Of a stretch of 32,556 nt of DNA, positions 7,778-15,310 are shown piece after piece. Numbering within the stretch: position 1 is the stretch's first letter; every line of letters starts with the position of its first letter. The translations under genes and the position numbers were made by a program. The stretch is from Bacillota bacterium. Lineage in GTDB: Bacteria; Bacillota; Sulfobacillia; Sulfobacillales; Sulfobacillaceae. The notes beneath the pieces are model-generated. The model did not search any database. It saw only the letters and a list, made by a program, of their open reading frames with translations, and was not told the origin of the DNA. The DNA is taken from positions 1-32,556 of the forward strand of contig JAJZAN010000032.1 of NCBI GenBank assembly GCA_021799435.1, written 5' to 3'.

Positions 7778-9314
7778 TCGGCGCGAGGAACTCCAAAAAC
7801 GGCGAGAGCATATCGAAGCGATGGGCGGGGCAAAGCGCATCCAGCGCCAACATGAAATGGGCAAGTGGACGGCCCGAGAGCGCATCCAGTACTTGCTGGA
7901 TGCCAATACCTTCGAAGAAATTGGGGCGCATGTCACCCATCGGGGTACCCGTTTCGGCATGGCTGGAGCGGACGCCCCGGCCGACGGGGTTGTTACGGGA
8001 TTCGGACGCATTCATGGGCGGCCTGTGTACGTGTTTGCCCAGGACTTTACCGTTCTTGGCGGGTCCCTTGGTGAAATGCATGCCGCCAAAATTCAACGCG
8101 TACAGGACCTGGCTTTGAAGTCGGGAGTTCCCATCATTGGCTTAAACGACTCCGGCGGCGCCCGGATTCAAGAAGGGGTGGACGCCCTCAACGGCTACGG
8201 TGAAATCTTTAAGCGCAACACCTGGGCCTCGGGGGTCATTCCTCAAATCACGGTCATCATGGGACCGTCTGCCGGTGGCGCCGTCTACTCTCCGGCGCTC
8301 ACAGACGTTATCATTATGGTGCGACACACCGGCCAAATGTTTATCACCGGGCCCCAAGTCATTCAGGCGGTGACCGGGGAGACGGTGAGCGCGGAAGCCT
8401 TGGGCGGCGCCGATACCCATCTCAAGCGATCGGGCGTGGCGCATTTGGCTGCCAACACTGACGCCGAGGCTTTGGATATGGTGAAGCAGGTGCTGAGTTA
8501 TCTGCCGCAAAACTGGCTCGAAGAACCGCCCGTCCTCGATTCGGAGGACCCTCTGGACCGGGCCGATGCCTCCTTGGCGGCCGTTATCCCCGAGGATCCC
8601 AACAAGCCCTATGATGTGATTGGGATTGTGAGGGGCCTCCTCGACCATCAGGATTTCTTTGAACTGCAGAAGGGCTTTGCCGACAACCTGGTGGTGGGAT
8701 TAGGCCGCATCGGGGGGCGTTCGGTCGGCATTGTAGCCAATCAGCCCCGCGTGTTGGCAGGCACCTTGGATATTAACGCCTCCGACAAGCTGGGCCGGTT
8801 CGTCCGCTTGTGCGACGCCTTCAACATTCCGGTTGTCACGTTAGTGGACACGCCTGGTTATCTGCCTGGGACCGGGCAGGAATACGGGGGCATCATTCGT
8901 CATGGCGCTAAAGTGCTGTATGCTTATGCGGAGGCAACGGTGCCAAAAGTGACCTTAATATTGCGTAAGGCTTACGGGGGCGCTTATTTGGCCATGTGCA
9001 GCCGGTCGCTGGGGGCGGATCTGGTCTTGGCTTGGCCCACGGCAGAAATCGCCGTGATGGGGCCTGACGGAGCAGCCAACATCATTTTCCGGCGGGAAAT
9101 CGAGGCCAGCGAGACCCCTGCGGAGACCCGGACCGCCAAGGCTGAAGAGTATCGTCAGGAATTTGCCAATCCTTACGTGGCAGCCGGCCACGGGTACATT
9201 GACGCCGTCATCGACCCCGCCGAAACCCGGGCGCGGCTGGCCCGCGCATTAATGGTGCTGTACAACAAGCACGATGATCGGCCCAAGAAGCATCACGGCA
9301 ATATGCCGGTTTAG
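7770..9314 (+). CDS. pccB: Acyl-CoA (propionyl-CoA) carboxylase carboxyltransferase beta subunit
   Basis: Transfers the carboxyl group from carboxybiotin to acyl-CoA, most likely propionyl-CoA to methylmalonyl-CoA given the neighbours. It is 514 residues with two crotonase-like halves. Oxyanion-type glycine motifs are visible at GPSAGGAVYSPAL (165-177) and YGGAYLAM (402-409), together with DTPGYLPGTGQE (360-371) and WPTAEIAVMGPDGAANIIF (422-440). The residue aligned with Asp422 of Streptomyces PccB, which governs acyl chain preference, is Leu407, so acetyl-CoA use is not excluded. Start is ATG 7770 inside the mce end. A longer frame begins at 7743 but has no binding site. The partner biotin carboxylase is not in the window. 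Confidence 0.93.
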   Translation: MSDRREELQKRREHIEAMGGAKRIQRQHEMGKWTARERIQYLLDANTFEEIGAHVTHRGTRFGMAGADAPADGVVTGFGRIHGRPVYVFAQDFTVLGGSLGEMHAAKIQRVQDLALKSGVPIIGLNDSGGARIQEGVDALNGYGEIFKRNTWASGVIPQITVIMGPSAGGAVYSPALTDVIIMVRHTGQMFITGPQVIQAVTGETVSAEALGGADTHLKRSGVAHLAANTDAEALDMVKQVLSYLPQNWLEEPPVLDSEDPLDRADASLAAVIPEDPNKPYDVIGIVRGLLDHQDFFELQKGFADNLVVGLGRIGGRSVGIVANQPRVLAGTLDINASDKLGRFVRLCDAFNIPVVTLVDTPGYLPGTGQEYGGIIRHGAKVLYAYAEATVPKVTLILRKAYGGAYLAMCSRSLGADLVLAWPTAEIAVMGPDGAANIIFRREIEASETPAETRTAKAEEYRQEFANPYVAAGHGYIDAVIDPAETRARLARALMVLYNKHDDRPKKHHGNMPV

Positions 9315-9325
9315 GAGGGGCGCCG

Positions 9326-9481
9326 ATGGATGAATTGACAGAGGAAGAACTGGCAGCCGTAGCGGCCGTGCTGCTCATGATGGACGAGGGCGGGACCATG
9401 GAAATGGCTGGTCTCAAGGTCCGGGAAGTGTGGCCTAAGCCATCGCCGTGGCGGTGGGCACCCATGGCCCAGTACCGCTAA
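9326..9481 (+). CDS. 51-residue acyl-CoA carboxylase epsilon-like small subunit (putative)
   Basis: A short gene between pccB and the biotin carrier, below usual ORF length limits. It has a very good ribosome site (AGGAGGGG, then ATG at 9326), and its stop lies 27 bases before the next start. The N-terminus, LTEEELAAVAAVLLMMDE, resembles the PF13822 acyl-CoA carboxylase epsilon pattern (TxEELAALxAVL). A short acidic/Gly turn follows, and then a Trp-rich basic end (SPWRWAPMAQYR), also reminiscent of that family. In actinobacteria such epsilon subunits stabilise the acyl-CoA carboxylase complex. The resemblance is by eye over about 20 residues, so the function is a proposal. That it is a real gene is much more certain. 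Confidence 0.7.
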   Translation: MDELTEEELAAVAAVLLMMDEGGTMEMAGLKVREVWPKPSPWRWAPMAQYR

Positions 9482-9508
9482 ATTCAGCCACTTGAGGGAG
9501 GAGACTCA

Positions 9509-9919
9509 TTGCCAACGGTTCGGCGATTTCGCATAACCATCAACGGGAAAGTCTTTGAAGTAGAGGCCCAGGAATTGGGCCAAGAGGTGCAACAGCAAGC
9601 TCCGGCAACGCCTGCCGTCCCAACGCCGCCGCTTGCGCCAGCGCGGCCCGCGACGGCGTCGGCTCCCGCATCAGCACAGCCCAAGGCTCAAGCCACCGGA
9701 GGGGCGGGGACCCGCATTGAAGCGCCGTTGCCCGGTCTCGTCTTGGACGTCAAGGTGAAAGAGGGAGACCCGGTGTCTTCAGGCCAGGTGCTGGTCATTT
9801 TGGAAGCGATGAAGATGGAGAATGAGATTGTCGCGCCGGAAGACGGTACCGTGGGCCAAATTGCTGTGGGTAAGGGCGACAGTGTGTCCTCGGGCGATGT
9901 GCTGGTGGTGCTGCACTAG
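9509..9919 (+). CDS. Biotin carboxyl carrier protein of acyl-CoA carboxylase
   Basis: Carries biotin between the biotin carboxylase and the carboxyltransferase. The 136 residues comprise a short N-terminal beta segment (RRFRITINGKVFEVEA), an Ala/Pro-rich flexible linker (about 30-65), and a biotinyl domain with the canonical EAMKMEN motif. Lys102 is the biotinylated residue, followed by the GDSVSSGDVLVVL strand. TTG 9509 is the start, supported by GGGAGGAG 5 bases upstream. The stop TAG is directly followed by the ATG of the next gene with no gap. The layout matches the biotin subunit of methylmalonyl-CoA decarboxylases and propionyl-CoA carboxylases. Confidence 0.93.
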   Translation: MPTVRRFRITINGKVFEVEAQELGQEVQQQAPATPAVPTPPLAPARPATASAPASAQPKAQATGGAGTRIEAPLPGLVLDVKVKEGDPVSSGQVLVILEAMKMENEIVAPEDGTVGQIAVGKGDSVSSGDVLVVLH

Positions 9920-11161
9920 ATGTCCCAAGAGCCGCAGCGGATCCTGGTGGTGGCGCCGCATCCTGATGATGAGGCGCTGGGAGCGGGCGGCATAATGGCG
10001 AAGGCCCATGACTTAGGACACGAAGTCTCAGTCGTGTTGCTGACATGCGGGGACGGATTCGTTCAGGATGCGGCCCGTTATTATCTCTCGTTGGAAGTCA
10101 CGGCTGACGAATACCTGCATATGGGGTATGAACGCCAAATGGAAACGCAGCGGGCCTTGGCTGAGGTGGGGGTGTCCAAGGAGCGCATTTATTTCCTAGG
10201 ATTCCCGGATGGTGGGCTGGATTCGCTGTGGGTCACCCATTGGTCGGGTGAACCCTGGCGAAGCACCACCACGGCCAAGAGTGCGGTACCGTATCTGACC
10301 GCGTATCGCCCCGAGGTTCCCTATTTGGGGGCGGAACTGGTTTCGCTGCTGATGGGGATCTACGCAGCCGTCCGCCCTACCCAACTCATTCTGCCGAGCG
10401 CATTCGACACACACCCGGACCACTGGGCGACGAATGCTTTCGGCACTTTGGCCTGGGCTGAAATGGCCTATCGTGATCCAGCCTTCAGGCTGGTGCCGCG
10501 ATGGGGCTATTTGGTCCACTGGCCGGCTTGGCCGCTGCCGTTGGCTTATCGTCCAACCATGCCGCAGGAGGCGCCCGAGCGTTTGGTCAACTTAGGCCAG
10601 GAGCCCTGGCATGCCGAATCGCTGAGCCCGGAACAGGTGGAGCAAAAACGGCTGGCACTCATGCAGTATGAGAGCCAGGTGGAGCTTATCAAGCCATACA
10701 TGCTGGCCTTTTCCCGCCGCACCGAGATGTTTGGCGTGGAGAGCGAGTGGCGCGGTCAGAAGGGGGCGGGCGCTCTAGAGGTGACCAACCCGTCGGTGGA
10801 TTGGCTCAGCCGATCGGTGGGAAAGAGCAACCCAATTGAGACGGTCACGTGGGGGCGACACGGCGATCGCGACTGGGCTCGGCTCACCGTGGCCCGGCGC
10901 TGGGGGTCCGACTGGTCGCTGGAAGTGAGTCTGCACCCTGTGGACGGTCGCCATCGCCAATACCATTGGCTGGTGCAGGGACAGCACCCGATTCCTGCAG
11001 AAATATCTGTCCGGGCTGAAGGACGGAACGTGGAGATGAATTGGCCGGCGGAGTGGATCGGAACCACGGCCTGGGTCATGGCTGGGTTACAAGTTCGCGT
11101 GCGGGGCCGCGTCGAAGGCAAGATTCCGTTTCGCATGATTCCATGGGGGGATTTAATGTGA
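9920..11161 (+). CDS. PIG-L (LmbE-like) zinc deacetylase with extra C-terminal domain
   Basis: Member of the PIG-L family, zinc hydrolases that remove acetyl groups from GlcNAc-type substrates such as bacillithiol and mycothiol precursors or cell-wall glycans. The zinc motif APHPDDE gives His14 and Asp17, and THPDH (164-168) supplies His165/His168. At 413 residues it is far longer than the usual 220-270. The final ~130 residues (from about 280) are Trp- and Arg-rich, look like a beta-sandwich, and match no family I recognise. There is no signal peptide. It starts immediately after the biotin carrier stop, and its own stop overlaps the next start. The substrate is unknown. Confidence 0.85.
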   Translation: MSQEPQRILVVAPHPDDEALGAGGIMAKAHDLGHEVSVVLLTCGDGFVQDAARYYLSLEVTADEYLHMGYERQMETQRALAEVGVSKERIYFLGFPDGGLDSLWVTHWSGEPWRSTTTAKSAVPYLTAYRPEVPYLGAELVSLLMGIYAAVRPTQLILPSAFDTHPDHWATNAFGTLAWAEMAYRDPAFRLVPRWGYLVHWPAWPLPLAYRPTMPQEAPERLVNLGQEPWHAESLSPEQVEQKRLALMQYESQVELIKPYMLAFSRRTEMFGVESEWRGQKGAGALEVTNPSVDWLSRSVGKSNPIETVTWGRHGDRDWARLTVARRWGSDWSLEVSLHPVDGRHRQYHWLVQGQHPIPAEISVRAEGRNVEMNWPAEWIGTTAWVMAGLQVRVRGRVEGKIPFRMIPWGDLM

Positions 11162-11985
11162 AGGTCTGGATTTCGATTGACATGGAGGGTATCAGCGGCA
11201 TCGTGGACCGGGACCAGCTGCTTCCCAATGGAAGCCGCTATCCGCGTGCCCGGGAATCGATGATGGGGGACTTGATGGCAGTGCTGTCAGCCTTGCAGGA
11301 CGAACCGGACGTGGAGACAGTGCTGATTAATGATTCGCATGACGGGATGTTGAACATTTTGCCGGAGCCCCTTCCTGCGGGGGTGCATCTCATCTCGGGC
11401 GGCGCTAAGCAGTGGTCCATGAATCAGGGTGCCAAAGGCGCCGATGTGGCCTTTTATGTGGGGTACCATGCGCGGGCCGGCACTCCGGCGGCCATCATGG
11501 ACCACACGTACTCCGGCGAGATTGTCCGGGTGGTTATCAATGGTGTGGAGGTGGGCGAGACCGGCATCAATGCAGCTTTGGCAGGGAGCTGGGGTGTGCC
11601 CATAGCGTTGGTGACGGGGGATGATAAAGTGGCCCAGGAAGCATCTGCCCTGTTGCCTGAGATCGAGACTGCGATTGTGAAGTATGGCATTAGCCGGCGC
11701 TCGGCTGAACTGTTGTCGCGGAGCGAGGTAGACTCCCGTCTTAAAGAGGCGGTTAGGAAGGCACTTGGGCGGTTCCGCCAGGGAGCGCTGAAACCGTGGG
11801 GGGTCAAAACGCCGGTCGACATTCAGGTCACTGTGGCGACGCCTGGCATGGCCGACCGGGCCATGTACGTACCGGGGGCGGTGCGCGTCGATGGCCGCAC
11901 CGTCTCCTTTATACAGCCCAATATGGAAGAGGCGTTTCGGGCCTTCTACTCCGTGATGGCGTTGGTCGGAGAGCCGCTCTATTAG
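11158..11985 (+). CDS. dppA: M55 family D-aminopeptidase (DppA-like)
   Basis: Zinc D-aminopeptidase that in Bacillus hydrolyses D-Ala-D-Ala and D-Ala-Gly-Gly, in effect a scavenger of cell-wall peptides. The 275-residue length is nearly identical to Bacillus subtilis DppA. The zinc ligands line up as Asp8 and Glu10 (SIDMEGISG), His61 (NDSHDG), His104 (GYHARAG) and Glu134 (GETGIN). His116 in DHTYSG is the probable catalytic histidine. Start is GTG 11158, overlapping the preceding TGA and preceded by GGGGGGA. An upstream ATG in the same frame would extend it 39 residues into the deacetylase gene and lacks family similarity. The pairing with PIG-L suggests joint handling of cell-wall fragments (inference). 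Confidence 0.93.
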   Translation: MKVWISIDMEGISGIVDRDQLLPNGSRYPRARESMMGDLMAVLSALQDEPDVETVLINDSHDGMLNILPEPLPAGVHLISGGAKQWSMNQGAKGADVAFYVGYHARAGTPAAIMDHTYSGEIVRVVINGVEVGETGINAALAGSWGVPIALVTGDDKVAQEASALLPEIETAIVKYGISRRSAELLSRSEVDSRLKEAVRKALGRFRQGALKPWGVKTPVDIQVTVATPGMADRAMYVPGAVRVDGRTVSFIQPNMEEAFRAFYSVMALVGEPLY

Positions 11986-12011
11986 AGGCGTGCGGCTCTA
12001 AGCAGTCAGTA

Positions 12012-12020
12012 TGATACAAT
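12012..12020 (+). promoter_or_regulatory. Extended -10 promoter predicting a leaderless transcript
   Basis: TGATACAAT supplies a TACAAT hexamer at 12015-12020 with TG at the extended position. The ATG of the next gene is at 12027, exactly where transcription should begin (about 7 bases after the hexamer). No Shine-Dalgarno sequence is present between them. Just upstream a 7-bp inverted repeat (GAGCCGC 11971-11977 with GCGGCTC 11992-11998) straddles the dppA stop. It lacks a T tract, so it is at best a weak terminator. Confidence 0.55.
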
Positions 12021-12026
12021 GGCGTC

Positions 12027-13256
12027 ATGGACACGATCGGGAGCCCGCGGCTCGACAGCAAGCGCTTCTGGACCGACAACGCGGCATTGGGGCTGGCGAC
12101 TATTGTCGCCGGCCTTTTCAATTCAGCCTATTCGGTTCTCTTGGCACACGCGCTGGGTCCTCGATCTTATGGATGGATTGGGGCCCTCAACAATCTGGTT
12201 AGTTTATTTTTGTTGCCGCTGCCCATCATTGGCTTGGGAGCCATCCGACTAGGCAAACAAGAGCGCCAAGGGTGGCTGGCAGCCGCCACGCTGGCCATGG
12301 GACTGGTGGTATTCGGCATCGCCACGGCGTTCAGCGGCCAGATGTCGCGCGCATTTGCGGTTCCCCAAGACCTCATCATCCTATTTGCCGCCGGCACCAT
12401 TCTCAATTTCACCTATGCGCTCTATGTCGGATTTCTGAAACGGGCGCGGCGCTATGGGATGGTGGGCTTCCTGCTGGTGATGGGAAGCTTTCTGGCGGTG
12501 GTGGCGGTGGCGGGCTCGGTCACATTCGGACGCGGTGCGCCCATCGCCTGGCTGGGTATCTTGCAGCTCAGCGCCGTTGCGCTGATGTTCGTGTTGGTTC
12601 TGTGGGCCTCCCGCTCCCTGCCCCTCATTCCGCCAACTCGTCTTGAGCCGGCCGTGGTGGCAACCACATTGGGCGTCGGGACGCTGCAGGCCATCTGGGG
12701 GATTACCGACGTGTTATTTGCCAAGGCGCGCCTTTCGGCGTTGGACGCCGGATTCTATACCGGGCTTTCGACGATTGGCCAAGCATTGCCATTTTTGGTG
12801 TCGAGTTTGGCCACGGTCATGCTGACCGCCATTCTTGACGCGCCGGAGCGCCGCCGATACTATCTGGGTCGGACCATGGCAGCCAGCGTCGGTACGGCGG
12901 CGGTCTTTATGGCGATCTTGCTGGCCTTTCCCACCGAGGTCGTGCGGTTGGCACTAGGAGAGGCCTTTGTTCCTATGAGCCAATATGTGCAGACCTACAC
13001 GCTGGCGATGACGGCGCTCGCTCTGATATTGGTGCTGACGACCTATGGGGTTGCGGTTGGGGCATATCTCCCCATGGTGGGGGCTGCGATCGGCACCGGA
13101 GCTTGGGTATACCTCCTGGCGGGATCCCATAGCATGGCCATGCTGGTCAACCGTACGGCCGCCGCTATGGGCGGGACACTGGGATTGGTGGTGTTGGTGT
13201 TTCTCTTCAACCGGAAAAAAGGCCGGCCCCCCGAAGAGGACCGGCAACCGATCTAA
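12027..13256 (+). CDS. Polysaccharide flippase-like multi-pass membrane protein (MATE/MVF superfamily)
   Basis: 409 residues with about eleven to twelve hydrophobic helices spread over the whole length and a short Lys/Arg-rich cytoplasmic tail. The N-terminal pattern, a helix followed by LAHALGPRSYGWIGALNN, is the typical opening of Wzx/RfbX-type O-antigen and teichuronic-acid flippases. In those proteins ALGPxxYG marks helix 1/2. Such proteins move lipid-linked glycans across the membrane. No glycosyltransferase lies next to it, so the substrate is open. The ATG at 12027 has no ribosome site but sits at the predicted transcription start. The last ~40 bases double as the terminator of the convergent gene. 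Confidence 0.72.
   Translation: MDTIGSPRLDSKRFWTDNAALGLATIVAGLFNSAYSVLLAHALGPRSYGWIGALNNLVSLFLLPLPIIGLGAIRLGKQERQGWLAAATLAMGLVVFGIATAFSGQMSRAFAVPQDLIILFAAGTILNFTYALYVGFLKRARRYGMVGFLLVMGSFLAVVAVAGSVTFGRGAPIAWLGILQLSAVALMFVLVLWASRSLPLIPPTRLEPAVVATTLGVGTLQAIWGITDVLFAKARLSALDAGFYTGLSTIGQALPFLVSSLATVMLTAILDAPERRRYYLGRTMAASVGTAAVFMAILLAFPTEVVRLALGEAFVPMSQYVQTYTLAMTALALILVLTTYGVAVGAYLPMVGAAIGTGAWVYLLAGSHSMAMLVNRTAAAMGGTLGLVVLVFLFNRKKGRPPEEDRQPI
13216..13246 (-). terminator. Terminator of the solute-binding protein gene, inside the convergent flippase gene
   Basis: Read on the minus strand, GCCGG (13246-13242) pairs with CCGGC (13227-13223), extended by TCC/GGG pairs around a small loop, and is followed at 13221-13216 by TTTTTT. 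It lies 18 bases past the stop of the minus-strand gene and within the final codons (KKGRPPEEDRQ) of the plus-strand flippase. Confidence 0.8.
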
Positions 13257-13264
13257 TCGGCTTG

Positions 13265-15028
13265 TTACTTGGTGTAGTACCAGTAGTTCGGGAAGATCTG
13301 GTCGGTAACAGGGTTGAAGGTCTTCGCGGTTCCGTGCAAGTTGGCGATGTGCTCGTTGATGTCTCCGCCGCCGGCATAACCTTCTGCAGGCTGGGGCAGG
13401 AACAGCACGGCCAACTGCTGCGCCGTGAACTTCTCGTACGCGTACAACGCCTTGGTGGCCTGGGCCGGCGTGGCCGGTTCGGTCGACTTCTGAATCAAGG
13501 CGTCTTCCGTCTTGTTGGAGTAGCCTTGGAAGTTGGAGGCCGCACCCGTGTTGAAGAGACCATCACCCGACGGGTAGTAGTCAGGCTGATAGGTCCAGCC
13601 GCCGCCCCAGTCGGCCATGTTCCACTTGGTGGGGTTGGTCCCAATTTGGTCCGCCGAGGAGATGATGTTGTCGAAGGGCTGGCGCACGATATTGACCTTG
13701 ATGCCTTCCTTCTTCCAGTCGGCCTGCAGAAGCTGCTGCAAGTCGTTCTGGGCTTGGTCGCCGGATACGGCCAAGAAGGTGAACTGCAACTTCACGCCGT
13801 TCTTCGTCATCACGCCGCCCACGTCTTTCCAGCCGTGCTTCTCCAGAAGCTTCTTGCCGGCTGCCGGGTTGTACGGGTACAGCGGCTTGGCCACGGCGGG
13901 GTCGGAGTATGGGGTGTTCGGCTTGGAGGCCACGGGACCGCCTTCGTAGGTGGCTAAACCGTGGAAGATGCCGTTGACAATGGTCTTCTGATCGATACCC
14001 ATCTGCAGGGCCTGCCGGACGTACAGCTGGTTGAATACCGGGCCCAATCCGTGCGGAGCCTTGGGGTTCATGTTGATGATAATATAGTTGAAGCCCAGCA
14101 GGTAGGTCGGGCTCAGCACATCGTTGCTGAGTAGATTCCGCGCGCCGTAGTTGGCCATGGGCAAGTATCCCAAGCTAATTGTGCCGTTCTTCAAAGCAGC
14201 GAATTCCGACGCGTCCGAGGTCTCGTACTGGAAAATGACCTTGTTCAAGATGGACTTGTGTCCGCTGTAGTTTTTGTTAGGCACAAACACCCATTGGTTG
14301 TTGGCCTGGGCCGACTGGATGTGATAGGCGCCGTCGACGACGTCATACACCTTGTTCATGGGCGAGTTGGCGACGCTGTTGATGAACTTCATTTCCTTCG
14401 TCATGTTGGTGGGGTATTTGTCCCACACCGACTTGGGAACGGGCCACAACTGAGCCAACCCGTTGTGGACGAACCAGTTGGAGTTGGTGGGCTGCGAGAG
14501 CTTTACGACCACCTTGTTGTTGCCTACCGCGGTGACGCTCTTCCAAATGTTCGGCACGCCGCCGATGCCGGCGCCGCCGTACACCCAGACAGCATTGGGC
14601 TCACTGGCTGCTTTGGTGATATCCCACGTAAAGACAACGTCTTGGGCAGTAATGGGCTGGCCGTTGGACCACTTGTACTTGTTGCTCAAAGTTAAGGTGT
14701 ATTCTGTGCCATTCTTGTTGGACGTGATGTTGGACACCAATGACCGCGAATAGTCCACCACGTCTTTCGCGTTGAACTGGATCATGGGCTTATACATCAT
14801 GCCGTCAACCTGAGTGTTGAGGTCACTGAACGCGGACGCCGACAACATGGGGAAGAACCAGTTGGGCGACGACTGGGTCGACAAGGCAATAACCGCGGTC
14901 CCGCCGTGTTGAATCTTAGCAGCTGGGGTGGCCGCGGCGCTGGCCGTCGACGAGCCGCCGCATCCGGCCAAAAGGGCCGCCGAACCCAGCAAGGCTGCCG
15001 AGGTGACAGCTAACATGCGATATTTCAT
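13265..15028 (-). CDS. ABC transporter substrate-binding lipoprotein, peptide-type (SBP family 5)
   Basis: Extracellular solute-binding protein of the oligopeptide/dipeptide/nickel family (DppA/OppA type). It is 587 residues with an N-terminal lipoprotein signal (MKYRMLAV then LLAGCGG, Cys23 lipidated). Next come a Ser/Thr/Ala spacer and the family blocks YTLTLSNKYKWSNGQPITAQDVVFTWD, AALKNGTISLGY, NQLYVRQALQMGIDQ and ALYAYEKFTAQQLAVLFLPQP. ATG at 15028 is chosen because GGAGG lies just upstream. An in-frame start at 15064 would place 12 residues ahead of the signal peptide. No permease or ATPase genes are adjacent, so the transporter core must be elsewhere. The neighbouring amidase on the same strand suggests amide or peptide nutrition. 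Confidence 0.9.
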   Translation of the reverse strand: MKYRMLAVTSAALLGSAALLAGCGGSSTASAAATPAAKIQHGGTAVIALSTQSSPNWFFPMLSASAFSDLNTQVDGMMYKPMIQFNAKDVVDYSRSLVSNITSNKNGTEYTLTLSNKYKWSNGQPITAQDVVFTWDITKAASEPNAVWVYGGAGIGGVPNIWKSVTAVGNNKVVVKLSQPTNSNWFVHNGLAQLWPVPKSVWDKYPTNMTKEMKFINSVANSPMNKVYDVVDGAYHIQSAQANNQWVFVPNKNYSGHKSILNKVIFQYETSDASEFAALKNGTISLGYLPMANYGARNLLSNDVLSPTYLLGFNYIIINMNPKAPHGLGPVFNQLYVRQALQMGIDQKTIVNGIFHGLATYEGGPVASKPNTPYSDPAVAKPLYPYNPAAGKKLLEKHGWKDVGGVMTKNGVKLQFTFLAVSGDQAQNDLQQLLQADWKKEGIKVNIVRQPFDNIISSADQIGTNPTKWNMADWGGGWTYQPDYYPSGDGLFNTGAASNFQGYSNKTEDALIQKSTEPATPAQATKALYAYEKFTAQQLAVLFLPQPAEGYAGGGDINEHIANLHGTAKTFNPVTDQIFPNYWYYTK

Positions 15029-15128
15029 CGTTTTCCTCCTAAAATAGAATGCCTTTGACGACAAAAAGAATCCTCCGTGAACGAACGCACGGCCAAAGTT
15101 AATTCGACAGAAGTGTCAAAATTCCTCT

Positions 15129-15145
15129 TTTGTTTATGAAACAAA
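15129..15145. promoter_or_regulatory. Inverted repeat upstream of the solute-binding protein gene
   Basis: TTTGTTT and AAACAAA form a perfect 7-bp dyad with a 3-base centre. It lies ~100 bases upstream of the minus-strand start at 15028, just behind a TTGACA-like box (minus strand, 15119-15114) that has no clear -10. It could be an operator. The rest of 15029-15310 holds no gene. The only other feature is a 7-bp hairpin GGGAGCT/AGCTCCC at 15266-15294 just past the amidase stop, which has no real T tract. Confidence 0.35.
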
Positions 15146-15310
15146 CCGGTCATTTGCACAGTCGGCTCCTGATTTTTCCATCCTACGGTACCGGCTCCGA
15201 CTTACAGGTCTATGCGTGTGGGGAGACGATAAGACCACCGTTTTCCACAAACTTCTAAACCCGCGGGGAGCTTGCCTGGAGAGAAACAGCTCCCGACTTT
15301 CGTAAAAGGG

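Noticed and set aside
13262..13957. 231-codon plus-strand open frame opposite the solute-binding protein
   Set aside because: It is a shadow of the well-supported minus-strand lipoprotein gene. It has a Val/Gly/Leu-rich composition typical of antisense frames and shows no family features.
15266..15294. 7-bp hairpin after the amidase as a terminator
   Set aside because: The stem is good but on the minus strand it is followed by CGCGGGTTTAG rather than a T run, so I do not call termination.
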